64,000 bases of DNA, from assembly GCA_037893245.1 (NCBI GenBank), contig JBAIAA010001524.1, positions 117,168 through 181,167 on the forward strand, written 5' to 3'. The position numbers and the translations under genes were made by a program. Source of the stretch: Crossaster papposus. Its lineage: Eukaryota; Echinodermata; Asteroidea; Velatida; Solasteridae. Of the stretch, positions 14,364 to 27,400 are shown one piece after another; position 1 is the stretch's first letter, and each line of letters opens with the position of its first letter. Under the pieces are notes generated by a model. It did not search any database. It was not told the DNA's origin and was given only the letters and a program-made list of their open reading frames with translations.

Positions 14364-14470
14364 AACTCGAGGGCTGTTCCCTACATCATGTGTTTATTTC
14401 TTTATGCACACTTCTTTTCCCTTACATATTTCTTAGGCTACACTTCTTTGCCTTTACATTTTCTTATGCA
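14364..14470 (+). repeat. Degenerate variant unit and damaged monomers
   Basis: The unit at 14,364-14,400 reads GGGCTGTTCCCTACATCATG, a deletion and an insertion against the consensus. The next monomers carry an extra T before TATGC, TTTTCCCTTAC, TTAGGCTACAC, TTTGCC and ACATTTTC. Nearly all are one-base indels in or beside homopolymer runs. This marks the start of an indel-rich stretch. Confidence 0.85.
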
Positions 14471-15730
14471 CACTTCTTTCCCTTTACATATTTCTTATGC
14501 ACACTTCTTTCCCTTTACATATTTCTTATGCACACTTCTTTCCCTTTACATATTTCTTATGCACACTTCTTTCCCTTTACATATTTCTTATGCACACTTC
14601 TTTCCCTTTACATATTTCTTATGCACACTTCTTTCCCTTTACTATTTCTTATGCACACTTCTTTCCCTTTACATATTTCTTATGCACACTTCTTTCCCTT
14701 TACATATTTCTTATGCACACTTCTTTCCCTTTACATATTTCTTATGCACACTTCTTTCCCTTTACATATTTCTTATGCACACTTCTTTCCCTTTACATAT
14801 TTCTTATGCACACTTCTTTCCTTTACATATTTCTTATGCACACTTCTTTCCCTTTACATATTTCTTATGCACACTTCTTTCCCTTTACATATTTCTTATG
14901 CACACTTCTTTCCCTTTACATATTTCTTATGCACACTTCTTTCCCTTTACATATTTCTTATGCACACTTCTTTCCCTTTACATATTTCTTATGCACACTT
15001 CTTTCCCTTTACATATTTCTTATGCACACTTCTTTCCCTTTACATATTTCTTATGCACACTTCTTTCCCTTTACATATTTCTTATGCACACTTCTTTCCC
15101 TTTACATATTTCTTATGCACACTTCTTTCCCTTTACATATTTCTTATGCACACTTCTTTCCCTTTACATATTTCTTATGCACACTTCTTTCCCTTTACAT
15201 ATTTCTTATGCACACTTCTTTCCCTTTACATATTTCTTATGCACACTTCTTTCCCTTTACATATTTCTTATGCACACTTCTTTCCCTTTACATATTTCTT
15301 ATGCACACTTCTTTCCCTTTACATATTTCTTATGCACACTTCTTTCCCTTTACATATTTCTTATGCACACTTCTTTCCCTTTACATATTTCTTATGCACA
15401 CTTCTTTCCCTTTACATATTTCTTATGCACACTTCTTTCCCTTTACATATTTCTTATGCACACTTCTTTCCCTTTACATATTTCTTATGCACACTTCTTT
15501 CCCTTTACATATTTCTTATGCACACTTCTTTCCCTTTACATATTTCTTATGCACACTTCTTTCCCTTTACATATTTCTTATGCACACTTCTTTCCCTTTA
15601 CATATTTCTTATGCACACTTCTTTCCCTTTACATATTTCTTATGCACACTTCTTTCCCTTTACATATTTCTTATGCACACTTCTTTCCCTTTACATATTT
15701 CTTATGCACACTTCTTTCCCTTTACATATT

Positions 15731-15767
15731 CTTATGCACACTTCTTTCCCTCATCATGTTTATTCTT
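15731..15767 (+). repeat. Hybrid unit: canonical left half, variant right half
   Basis: The unit begins as a normal monomer (TTATGCACACTTCTTTCCC) and then switches to TCATCATGTTTATTC, the right end of the variant unit. The monomer before it also lacks one T. It looks like a product of exchange between the two unit types inside their shared TTCCC. Confidence 0.75.
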
Positions 15768-16630
15768 ATGCACACTTCTTTCCCTTTACATATTTCTTAT
15801 GCACACTTCTTTCCCTTTACATATTTCTTATGCACACTTCTTTCCCTTTACATATTTCTTATGCACACTTCTTTCCCTTTACATATTTCTTATGCACACT
15901 TCTTTCCCTTTACATATTTCTTATGCACACTTCTTTCCCTTTACATATTTCTTATGCACACTTCTTTCCCTTTACATATTTCTTATGCACACTTCTTTCC
16001 CTTTACATATTTATTATGCACACTTCTTTTCCTTTACATATTTCTTATGCACACTTCTTTCCCTTTACATATTTCTTATGCACACTTCTTTCCCTTTACA
16101 TATTTCTTATGCACACTTCTTTCCCTTTACATATTTCTTATGCACACTTCTTTCCCTTTACATATTTCTTATGCACACTTCTTTCCCTTTACATATTTCT
16201 TATGCACACTTCTTTCCTTTACATATTTCTTATGCACACTTATTTCCCTTTACATATTCCTTATGCACACTTCTTTCCCTTTACATATTTCTTATGCACA
16301 CTTCTTTCCCTTTATTATTTCTTATGCACACTTCTTTCCCTTTACATATTTCTTATGCACACTTCTTTCCCTTTACATATTTCTTATGCACACTTCTTTC
16401 CCTTTACATATTTCTTATGCACACTTCTTTCCCTTTACATATTTCTTATGCACACTTCTTTCCCTTTACATATTTCTTATGCACACTTCTTTCCCTTTAC
16501 ATATTTCTTATGCACACTTCTTTCCCTTTACATATTTCTTATGCACACTTCTTTCCCTTTACATATTTCTTATGCACACTTCTTTCCCTTTACATATTTC
16601 GTATGCACACTTCTTTCCCTTTACATATTT

Positions 16631-16796
16631 AACTCGAGGGCTTGTTCCCACATCATGTGTTTATTTCTTATGCACACTTCTTTCCCTTTACATATTTCTT
16701 ATGCACACTTCTTTCCCTTTACATATTTCTTATGCACACTTCTTTCCCTTTACATATTTAACTCGAGGGCTTGTTCCCACATCATGTGTTTATTTC
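16631..16796 (+). repeat. Variant-unit pair with three monomers between
   Basis: Units at 16,631-16,667 and 16,760-16,796, both consensus. The 129-bp spacing equals one variant unit plus three monomers. The same arrangement recurs at 52,952/53,081. Confidence 0.95.
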
Positions 16797-17383
16797 TTAT
16801 GCACACTTCTGTCCCTTTACATATTTCTTATGCACACTTCTTTCCCTTTACATATTTCTTATGCACACTTCTTTCCCTTTACATATTTCTTATGCACACT
16901 TCTTTCCCCTTACATATTTCTTATGCACACTTCTTTCCCTTTACATATTTCTTATGCACACTTCTTTCCCTTTACATATTTCTTATGCACACTTCTTTCC
17001 CTTTACATATTTCTTATGCACACTTCTTTCCCTTACATATTTCTTATGCACACTTCTTTCCCTTTACATATTTCTTATGCACACTTCTTTCCCTTTACAT
17101 ATTTCTTATGCACACTTCTTTCCCTTTACATATTTCTTATGCACACTTCTTTCCCTTTACATATTTCTTATGCACACTTATTTCCCTTTACATATTTCTT
17201 ATGCACACTTCTTTCCCTTTACATATTTCTTATGCACACTTCTTTCCCTTTACATATTTCTTATGCACACTTCTTTCCCTTTACATATTTCTTATGCACA
17301 CTTATTTCCCTTTACATATTTCTTATGCACACTTCTTTCCCTTTACATATTTCTTATGCACACTTCTTTCCCTTTACATATTT

Positions 17384-17420
17384 AACTCGAGGGCTTGTTC
17401 CCACATCATGTGTTTATTTA
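17384..17420 (+). repeat. Single variant unit ending TTTATTTA
   Basis: The last base is A in place of C, the same change as the left members of the doublets at 58,390 and 61,347. Nineteen monomers (one short by a base) separate it from the previous unit. Confidence 0.94.
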
Positions 17421-19349
17421 TTATGCACACTTCTTTCCCTTTACATATTTCTTATGCACACTTCTTTCCCTTTACATATTTCTTATGCACACTTCTTTCC
17501 CTTTACATATTTCTTATGCACACTTCTTTCCCTTTACATATTTCTTATGCACACTTCTTTCCCTTTACATATTTCTTATGCACACTTCTTTCCCTTTACA
17601 TATTTCTTATGCACACTTCTTTCCCTTTACATATTTCTTATGCACACTTCTTTCCCTTTACATATTTCTTATGCACACTTCTTTCCCTTTACATATTTCT
17701 TATGCACACTTCTTTCCTTTACATATTTCTTATGCACACTTCTTTCCCTTTACATATTTCTTATGCACACTTCTTTCCCTTTACATATTTCTTATGCACA
17801 CTTCTTTCCCTTTACATATTTCTTATGCACACTTCTTTCCCTTTACATATTTCTTATGCACACTTCTTTCCCTTTACATATTTCTTATGCACACTTCTTT
17901 CCCTTTACATATTTCTTATGCACACTTCTTTCCCTTTACATATTTCTTATGCACACTTCTTTCCCTTTACATATTTCTTATGCACACTTCTTTCCCTTTA
18001 CATATTTCTTATGCACACTTCTTTCCCTTTACATATTTCTTATGCACACTTCTTTCCCTTTACAGATTTCTTATGCACACTTCTTTCCCTTTACATATTT
18101 CTTATGCACACTTCTTTCCCTTTACATATTTCTTATGCACACTTCTTTCCCTTTACATATTTCTTATGCACACTTCTTTCCCTTTACATATTTCTTATGC
18201 ACACTTCTTTCCCTTTACATATTTCTTATGCACACTTCTTTCCCTTTACATATTTCTTATGCACACTTCTTTCCCTTTACATATTTCTTATGCACACTTC
18301 TTTCCCTTTACATATTTCTTATGCACACTTCTTTCCCTTTACATATTTCTTATGCACACTTCTTTCCCTTTACATATTTCATATGCACACTTCTTTCCCT
18401 TTACATATTTCTTATGCACACTTCTTTCCCTTTACATATTTCTTATGCACACTTCTTTCCCTTTACATATTTCTTATGCACACTTCTTTCCCTTTACATA
18501 TTTCCTATGCACACTTCTTTCCCTTTACATATTTCTTATGCACACTTCTTTCCCTTTACATATTTCTTATGCACACTTCTTTCCCTTTACATATTTCTTA
18601 TGCACACTTCTTTCCCTTTACATATTTCTTATGCACACTTCTTTCCCTTTACATATTTCTTATGCACACTTCTTTCCCTTTACATATTTCTTATGCACAC
18701 TTCTTTCCCTTTACATATTTCTTATGCACACTTCTTTCCCTTTACATATTTCTTATGCACACTTCTTTCCCTTTACATATTTCTTATGCACACTTCTTTC
18801 CCTTTACATATTTCTTATGCACACTTCTTTCCCTTTACATATTTCTTATGCACACTTCTTTCCCTTTACATATTTCTTATGCACACTTCTTTCCCTTTAC
18901 ATATTTCTTATGCACACTTCTTTCCCTTTACATATTTCTTATGCACACTTCTTTCCCTTTACATATTTCTTATGCACACTTCTTTCCCTTTACATATTTC
19001 ATATGCACACTTCTTTCCCTTTACATATTTCTTATGCACACTTCTTTCCCTTTACATATTTCTTATGCACACTTCTTTCCCTTTACATATTTCTTATGCA
19101 CACTTCTTTCCCTTACATATTTCTTATGCACACTTCTTTCCCTTTACATATTTCTTATGCACACTTCTTTCCCTTTACATATTTCTTATGCACACTTCTT
19201 TCCCTTTACATATTTCTTATGCACACTTCTTTCCCTTTACATATTTCTTATGCACACTTCTTTCCCTTTACATATTTCTTAAGCACACTTCTTTCCCTTT
19301 ACATATTTCTTATGCACACTTCTTTCCCTTTACATATTTCTTATGCACA

Positions 19350-19500
19350 CTTTTTTGCCTTTACATATTTATTATGCACACTTCTTTCCCTTTACATATT
19401 TCTTATGCACACTTCTTTCCCTTTACATATTAATGCACACTTCTTTCCCTTTACATATTTCTTATGCACACTTCTTTCCCTTTACATATTTATTATGCAC
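19350..19500 (+). repeat. Cassette with 28-bp monomer, copy 1
   Basis: In order: a CTTTGCC-type change (here TTTTTTGCC), TTTATTATGC, the 28-bp monomer ending ACATATTAATGC (TAA at 19,431) and, one monomer later, another TTTATTATGC. The same ordered set recurs near 21.5, 24.8, 27.3, 32.1, 39.4 and 42.1 kb. Confidence 0.85.
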
Positions 19501-19862
19501 ACTTCTTTCCCTTTACATATTTCTTATGCACACTTCTTTCCCTTTACATATTTCTTATGCACACTTCTTTCCCTTTACATATTTCTTATGCACACTTCTT
19601 TCCCTTTACATATTTCTTATGCACACTTCTTTCCCTTTACATATTTCTTATGCACACTTCTTTCCCTTTACATATTTCTTATGCACACTTCTTTCCCTTT
19701 ACATATTTCTTATGCACACTTCTTTCCCTTTACATATTTCTTATGCACACTTCTTTCCCTTTACATATTTCTTATGCACACTTCTTTCCTTTACATATTT
19801 CTTATGCACACTTCTTTTCCTTTACATATTTCTTATGCACACTTCTTTCCCTTTACATATTT

Positions 19863-19997
19863 AACTCGAGGGCTTGTTCCCACATCATGTGTTTATTTCT
19901 TATGCACACTTCTTTCCCTTTACATATTTCTTATGCACACTTCTTTCCCTTTACATATTTAACTCGAGGGCTTGTTCCCACATCATGTGTTTATTTC
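19863..19997 (+). repeat. Variant-unit pair with two monomers between
   Basis: Units at 19,863-19,899 and 19,961-19,997. The 98-bp spacing recurs only at 23,125/23,223, 3,262 bp downstream, and the flanking markers also recur there. Confidence 0.95.
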
Positions 19998-21430
19998 TTA
20001 TGCACACTTCTTTCCCTTTACATATTTCTTATGCACACTTCTTTCCCTTTACATATTTCTTATGCACACTTCTTTCCCTTTACATATTTCTTATGCACAC
20101 TTCTTTCCCTTTACATATTTCTTATGCACACTTCTTTCCCTTTACATATTTCTTATGCACACTTCTTTCCCTTTACATATTTCTTATGCACACTTCTTTC
20201 CCTTTACATATTTCTTATGCACACTTCTTTCCCTTTACATATTTCTTATGCACACTTCTTTCCCTTTACATATTTCTTATGCACACTTCTTTCCCTTTAC
20301 ATATTTCTTATGCACACTTCTTTCCCTTTACATATTTCTTATGCACACTTCTTTCCCTTTACATATTTCTTATGCACACTTCTTTCCCTTTACATATTTC
20401 TTATGCACACTTCTTTCCCTTTACATATTTCTTATGCACACTTCTTTCCCTTTACATATTTCTTATGCACACTTCTTTCCCTTTACATATTTCTTATGCA
20501 CACTTCTTTCCCTTTACATATTTCTTATGCACACTTCTTTCCCTTTACATATTTCTTATGCACACTTCTTTCCCTTTACATATTTCTTATGCACACTTCT
20601 TTCCCTTTACATATTTCTTATGCACACTTCTTTCCCTTTACATATTTCTTATGCACACTTCTTTCCCTTTACATATTTCTTATGCACACTTCTTTCCCTT
20701 TACATATTTCTTATGCACACTTCTTTCCCTTTACATATTTCTTATGCACACTTCTTTCCCTTTACATATTTCTTATGCACACTTCTTTCCCTTTACATAT
20801 TTCTTATGCACACTTCTTTCCCTTTACATATTTCTTATGCACACTTCTTTCCCTTTACATATTTCTTATGCACACTTCTTTCCCTTTACATATTTCTTAT
20901 GCACACTTCTTTCCCTTTACATATTTCTTATGCACACTTCTTTCCCTTTACATATTTCTTATGCACACTTCTTTCCCTTTACATATTTCTTATGCACACT
21001 TCTTTCCCTTTACATATTTCTTATGCACACTTCTTTCCCTTTACATATTTCTTATGCACACTTCTTTCCCTTTACATATTTCATATGCACACTTCTTTCC
21101 CTTTACATATTTCTTATGCACACTTCTTTCCCTTTACATATTTCTTATGCACACTTCTTTCCCTTTACATATTTCTTATGCACACTTCTTTCCCTTTACA
21201 TATTTCTTATGCACACTTCTTTCCCTTTACATATTTCTTATGCACACTTCTTTCCCTTTACATATTTCTTATGCACACTTCTTTCCCTTTACATATTTCT
21301 TATGCACACTTCTTTCCCTTTACATATTTCTTATGCACACTTCTTTCCCTTTACATATTTCTTATGCACACTTCTTTTCCTTTACATATTTCTTATGCAC
21401 ACTTCTTTCCCTTTACATATTTCTTATGCA

Positions 21431-21580
21431 CACTTCTTTGCCTTTACATATTTATTATGCACACTTCTTTCCCTTTACATATTCTTATGCACACTTCTTT
21501 CCCTTTACATATTAATGCACACTTCTTTCCCTTTACATATTTCTTATGCACACTTCTTTCCCTTTACATATTTATTATGC
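21431..21580 (+). repeat. Cassette with 28-bp monomer, copy 2
   Basis: CTTTGCC, TTTATTATGC, ACATATTAATGC (TAA at 21,513) and a second TTTATTATGC. One monomer inside it has lost a T (ATATTCTTATG near 21,483). Confidence 0.85.
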
Positions 21581-21881
21581 ACACTTCTTTCCCTTTACAT
21601 ATTTCTTATGCACACTTCTTTCCCTTTACATATTTCTTATGCACACTTCTTTCCCTTTACATATTTCTTATGCACACTTCTTTCCCTTTACATATTTCTT
21701 ATGCACACTTCTTTCCCTTTACATATTTCTTATGCACACTTCTTTCCCTTTACATATTTCTTATGCACACTTCTTTCCCTTTACATATTTCTTATGCACA
21801 CTTCTTTCCCTTTACATATTTCTTATGCACACTTCTTTCCCTTTACATATTTCTTATGCACACTTCTTTCCCTTTACATAT

Positions 21882-21912
21882 TTCTTATGCACCTTACATT
21901 CTTTCCCTTTAC
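21882..21912 (+). repeat. Rearranged monomer
   Basis: TTATGCACC runs into TTACATTCTTTCCC, so the CACACTTC part is replaced by CCTTACATTC. This is either a small internal exchange between two monomers or an assembly fault; it lies in the indel-rich part of the window. Confidence 0.7.
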
Positions 21913-23124
21913 ATATTTCTTATGCACACTTCTTTCCCTTTACATATTTCTTATGCACACTTCTTTCCCTTTACATATTTCTTATGCACACTTCTTTCCC
22001 TTTACATATTTCTTATGCACACTTCTTTCCCTTTACATATTTCTTATGCACACTTCTTTCCCTTTACATATTTCTTATGCACACTTCTTTCCCTTTACAT
22101 ATTTCTTATGCACACTTCTTTCCCTTTACATATTTCTTATGCACACTTCTTTCCCTTTACATATTTCTTATGCACACTTCTTTCCCTTTACATATTTCTT
22201 ATGCACACTTCTTTCCCTTTACATATTTCTTATGCACACTTCTTTCTCTTACATATTTCTTATGCACACTTCTTTCCCTTTACATATTTCTTATGCACAC
22301 TTCTTTCCCTTTACATATTTCTTATGCACACTTCTTTCCCTTTACATATTTCTTATGCACACTTCTTTCCCTTTACATATTTCTTATGCACACTTCTTTC
22401 CCTTTACATATTTCTTATGCACACTTCTTTCCCTTTACATATTTCTTATGCACACTTCTTTCCCTTTACATATTTCTTATGCACACTTCTTTCCCTTTAC
22501 ATATTTCTTATGCACACTTCTTTCCCTTTACATATTTCTTATGCACACTTCTTTCCCTTTACATATTTCTTATGCACACTTCTTTCCCTTTACATATTTC
22601 TTATGCACACTTCTTTCCCTTTACATATTTCTTATGCACACTTCTTTCCCTTTACATATTTCTTATGCACACTTCTTTCCCTTTACATATTTCTTATGCA
22701 CACTTCTTTCCATTTACATATTTCTTATGCACACTTCTTTCCCTTTACATATTTCTTATGCACACTTCTTTCCCTTTACATATTTCTTATGCACACTTCT
22801 TTCCCTTTACATATTTCTTATGCACACTTCTTTTCTTTACATATTTCTTATGCACACTTCTTTCCCTTTACATATTTCTTATGCACACTTCTTTCCCTTT
22901 ACATATTTCTTATGCACACTTCTTTCCCTTTACATATTTCTTATGCACACTTCTTTCCCTTTACATATTTCTTATGCACACTTCTTTCCCTTTACATATT
23001 TCTTATGCACACTTCTTTCCCTTACATATTTCTTATGCACACTTCTTTCCCTTTACATATTTCTTATGCACACTTCTTTCCCTTTACATATTTCTTATGC
23101 ACACTTCTTTCCCTTTACATATTT

Positions 23125-23259
23125 AACTCGAGGGCTTGTTCCCACATCATGTGTTTATTTCTTATGCACACTTCTTTCCCTTTACATATTTCTTATGCAC
23201 ACTTCTTTCCCTTTACATATTTAACTCGAGGGCTTGTTCCCACATCATGTGTTTATTTC
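23125..23259 (+). repeat. Variant-unit pair with two monomers between, second copy
   Basis: Units at 23,125-23,161 and 23,223-23,259. It is the counterpart of the pair at 19,863. About 101 monomers lie between the two pairs. Confidence 0.95.
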
Positions 23260-24559
23260 TTATGCACACTTCTTTCCCTTTACATATTTCTTATGCACAC
23301 TTCTTTCCCTTTACATATTTCTTATGCACACTTCTTTCCCTTTACATATTTCTTATGCACACTTCATTCCCTTTACATATTTCTTATGCACACTTCTTTC
23401 CCTTTACATATTTCTTATGCACACTTCTTTCCCTTTACATATTTCTTATGCACACTTCTTTCCCTTTACATATTTCTTATGCACACTTCTTTCCCTTTAC
23501 ATATTTCTTATGCACACTTCTTTCCCTTTACATATTTCTTATGCACACTTCTTTCCCTTTACATATTTCTTATGCACACTTCTTTCCCTTTACATATTTC
23601 TTATGCACACTTCTTTCCCTTTACATATTTCTTATGCACACTTCTTTCCCTTTACATATTTCTTATGCACACTTCTTTCCCTTTACATATTTCTTATGCA
23701 CACTTCTTTCCCTTTACATATTTCTTATGCACACTTCTTTCCCTTTACATATTTCTTATGCACACTTCTTTCCCTTTACATATTTCTTATGCACACTTCT
23801 TTCCCTTTACATATTTCTTATGCACACTTCTTTCCCTTTACATATTTCTTATGCACACTTCTTTCCCTTTACATATTTCTTATGCACACTTCTTTCCCTT
23901 TACATATTTCTTATGCACACTTCTTTCCCTTTACATATTTCTTATGCACACTTCTTTCCCTTTACATATTTCTTATGCACACTTCTTTCCCTTTACATAT
24001 TTCTTATGCACACTTCTTTCCCTTTACATATTTCTTATGCACACTTCTTTCCCTTTACATATTTCTTATGCACACTTCTTTCCTTTACATATTTCTTATG
24101 CACACTTCTTTCCCTTTACATATTTCTTATGCACACTTCTTTCCCTTTACATATTTATTATGCACACTTCTTTCCCTTTACATATTTCTTATGCACACTT
24201 CTTTCCCTTTACATATTTCTTATGCACACTTCTTTCCCTTTACATATTTCTTATGCACACTTCTTTCCCTTTACATATTTCTTATGCACACTTCTTTCCC
24301 TTTACATATTTCTTATGCACACTTCTTTCCCTTTACATATTTCTTATGCACACTTCTTTCCCTTTACATATTTCATATGCACACTTCTTTCCCTTTACAT
24401 ATTTCTTATGCACACTTCTTTCCCTTTACATATTTCTTATGCACACTTCTTTCCCTTTACATATTTCTTATGCACACTTCTTTCCCTTTACATATTTCTT
24501 ATGCACACTTCTTTCCCTTTACATATTTCTTATGCACACTTCTTTCCCTTTACATATTT

Positions 24560-24680
24560 CTTATGCACACTTCTTCCCTTACATATTCTTATGCACACTT
24601 CTTCCTTACATATTTCTTATGCACACTTCTTTCCCTTTACATATTTCTTATGCACACTTCTTTCCTTTACATATTTCTTA
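24560..24680 (+). repeat. Cluster of shortened monomers
   Basis: Several near-adjacent units have lost bases in runs: CTTCTTCCCTTAC, ACATATTCTTATG, CTTCTTCCTTAC and CTTTCCTTTAC. Elsewhere such losses are isolated or absent. Confidence 0.85.
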
Positions 24681-24710
24681 TGCACACTTCTTTCCCTTTA
24701 CATATTTCTT

Positions 24711-24870
24711 ATGCACACTTCTTTGCCTTTACATATTTATTATGCACACTTCTTTCCCTTTACATATTTCTTATGCACACTTCTTTCCCTTTACATATTA
24801 ATGCACACTTCTTTCCCTTTACATATTTCTTATGCACACTTCTTTCCCTTTACATATTTATTATGCACAC
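24711..24870 (+). repeat. Cassette with 28-bp monomer, copy 3
   Basis: CTTTGCC near 24,721, then TTTATTATGC, ACATATTAATGC (TAA at 24,799) and TTTATTATGC. It follows directly on the shortened-monomer cluster. Confidence 0.85.
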
Positions 24871-27220
24871 TTCTTTCCCTTTACATATTTCTTATGCACA
24901 CTTCTTTCCCTTTACATATTTCTTATGCACACTTCTTTCCCTTTACATATTTCTTATGCACACTTCTTTCCCTTTACATATTTCTTATGCACACTTCTTT
25001 CCCTTTACATATTTCTTATGCACACTTCTTTCCCTTTACATATTTCTTATGCACACTTCTTTCCCTTTACATATTTCTTATGCACACTTCTTTCCCTTTA
25101 CATATTTCTTATGCACACTTCTTTCCCTTTACATATTTCTTATGCACACTTCTTTCCCTTTACATATTTCTTATGCACACTTCTTTCCCTTTACATATTT
25201 CTTATGCACACTTCTTTCCCTTTACATATTTCTTATGCACACTTCTTTCCCTTTACATATTTCTTATGCACACTTCTTTCCCTTTACATATTTCTTATGC
25301 ACACTTCTTTCCCTTTACATATTTCTTATGCACACTTCTTTCCCTTTACATATTTCTTATGCACACTTCTTTCCCTTTACATATTTCTTATGCACACTTC
25401 TTTCCCTTTACATATTTCTTATGCACACTTCTTTCCCTTTACATATTCTTATGCACACTTCTTTCCCTTTACATATTTCTTATGCACACTTCTTTCCCTT
25501 TACATATTTCTTATGCACACTTCTTTCTCTTTACATATTTCTTATGCACACTTCTTTCCCTTTACATATTTCTTATGCACACTTCTTTCCCTTTACATAT
25601 TTCTTATGCACACTTCTTTCCCTTTACATATTTCTTATGCACACTTCTTTCCCTTTACATATTTCTTATGCACACTTCTTTCCCTTTACATATTTCTTAT
25701 GCACACTTCTTTCCCTTTACATATTTCTTATGCACACTTCTTTCCCTTTACATATTTCTTATGCACACTTCTTTCCCTTTACATATTTCTTATGCACACT
25801 TCTTTCCCTTTACATATTTCTTATGCACACTTCTTTCCCTTTACATATTTCTTATGCACACTTCTTTCCCTTTACATATTTCTTATGCACACTTCTTTCC
25901 CTTTACATATTTCTTATGCACACTTCTTTCCCTTTACATATTTCTTATGCACACTTCTTTCCCTTTACATATTTCTTATGCACACTTCTTTCCATTTACA
26001 TATTTCTTATGCACACTTCTTTCCCTTTACATATTTCTTATGCACACTTCTTTCCCTTTACATATTTCTTATGCACACTTCTTTCCCTTTACATATTTCT
26101 TATGCACACTTCTTTTTCTTTACATATTTCTTATGCACACTTCTTTCCCTTTACATATTTCTTATGCACACTTCTTTCCCTTTACATATTTCTTATGCAC
26201 ACTTCTTTCCCTTTACATATTTCTTATGCACACTTCTTTCCCTTTACATATTTCTTATGCACACTTCTTTCCCTTTACATATTTCTTATGCACACTTCTT
26301 TCCCTTTACATATTTCTTATGCACACTTCTTTCCCTTTACATATTTCTTATGCACACTTCTTTCCCTTTACATATTTCTTATGCACACTTCTTTCCCTTT
26401 ACATATTTCTTATGCACACTTCTTCCCCTTTACATATTTCTTATGCACACTTCTTTCCCTTTACATATTTCTTATGCACACTTCTTTCCCTTTACATATT
26501 TTTTATGCACACTTCTTTCCCTTTACATATTTCTTATGCACACTTCTTTCCCTTTACATATTTCTTATGCACACTTCTTTCCCTTTACATATTTCTTATG
26601 CACACTTCTTTCCCTTTACATATTTCTTATGCACACTTCTTTCCCTTTACATATTTCTTTCGCACACTTCTTCCCCTTTACATATTTCTTATGCACACTT
26701 CTTTCCCTTTACATATTTCTTATGCACACTTCTTTCCCTTTACATATTTCTTATGCACACTTCTTTCCCTTTACATATTTCTTATGCACACTTCTTTCCC
26801 TTTACATATTTCTTATGCACACTTCTTTCCCTTTACATATTTCTTATGCACACTTCTTTCCCTTTACATATTTCTTATGCACACTTCTTTCCCTTTACAT
26901 ATTTCATATGCACACTTCTTTCCCTTTACATATTTCTTATGCACACTTCTTTCCCTTTACATATTTCTTATGCACACTTCTTTCCCTTTACATATTTCTT
27001 ATGCACACTTCTTTCCCTTTACATATTTCTTATGCACACTTCTTTCCCTTTACATATTTCTTATGCACACTTCTTTCCCTTTACATATTTCTTATGCACA
27101 CTTCTTTCCCTTTACATATTTCTTATGCACACTTCTTTCCCTTTACATATTTCTTATGCACACTTCTTTCCCTTTACATATTTCTTATGTACACTTCTTT
27201 CCCTTTACATATTTCTTATG

Positions 27221-27400
27221 CACACTTCTTTGCCTTTACATATTTCTTATGCACACTTCTTTGCCTTTACATATTTATTATGCACACTTCTTTCCCTTTA
27301 CATATTTCTTATGCACACTTCTTTCCCTTTACATATTAATGCACACTTCTTTCCCTTTACATATTTCTTATGCACACTTCTTTCCCTTTACATATTTATT
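27221..27400 (+). repeat. Cassette with 28-bp monomer, copy 4
   Basis: Here two successive CTTTGCC monomers precede TTTATTATGC, with a TTATGTAC monomer just before. The 28-bp monomer has its TAA at 27,337. Confidence 0.87.

Larger units (their letters stand above)
19863..24870 (+). repeat. Diverged higher-order repeat, two copies, period about 3.26-3.29 kb (second copy partial)
   Basis: Markers recur in the same order: the 98-bp-spaced pair (19,863 and 23,125, offset 3,262), a TTCATATG monomer (21,083 and 24,375, offset 3,292) and the 28-bp-monomer cassette (21,513 and 24,799, offset 3,286). The shift of 30 equals one monomer gained and one base lost. The copies differ by private deletions, so this is an older or more error-affected duplication than the 4,748-bp one. 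Confidence 0.75.
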
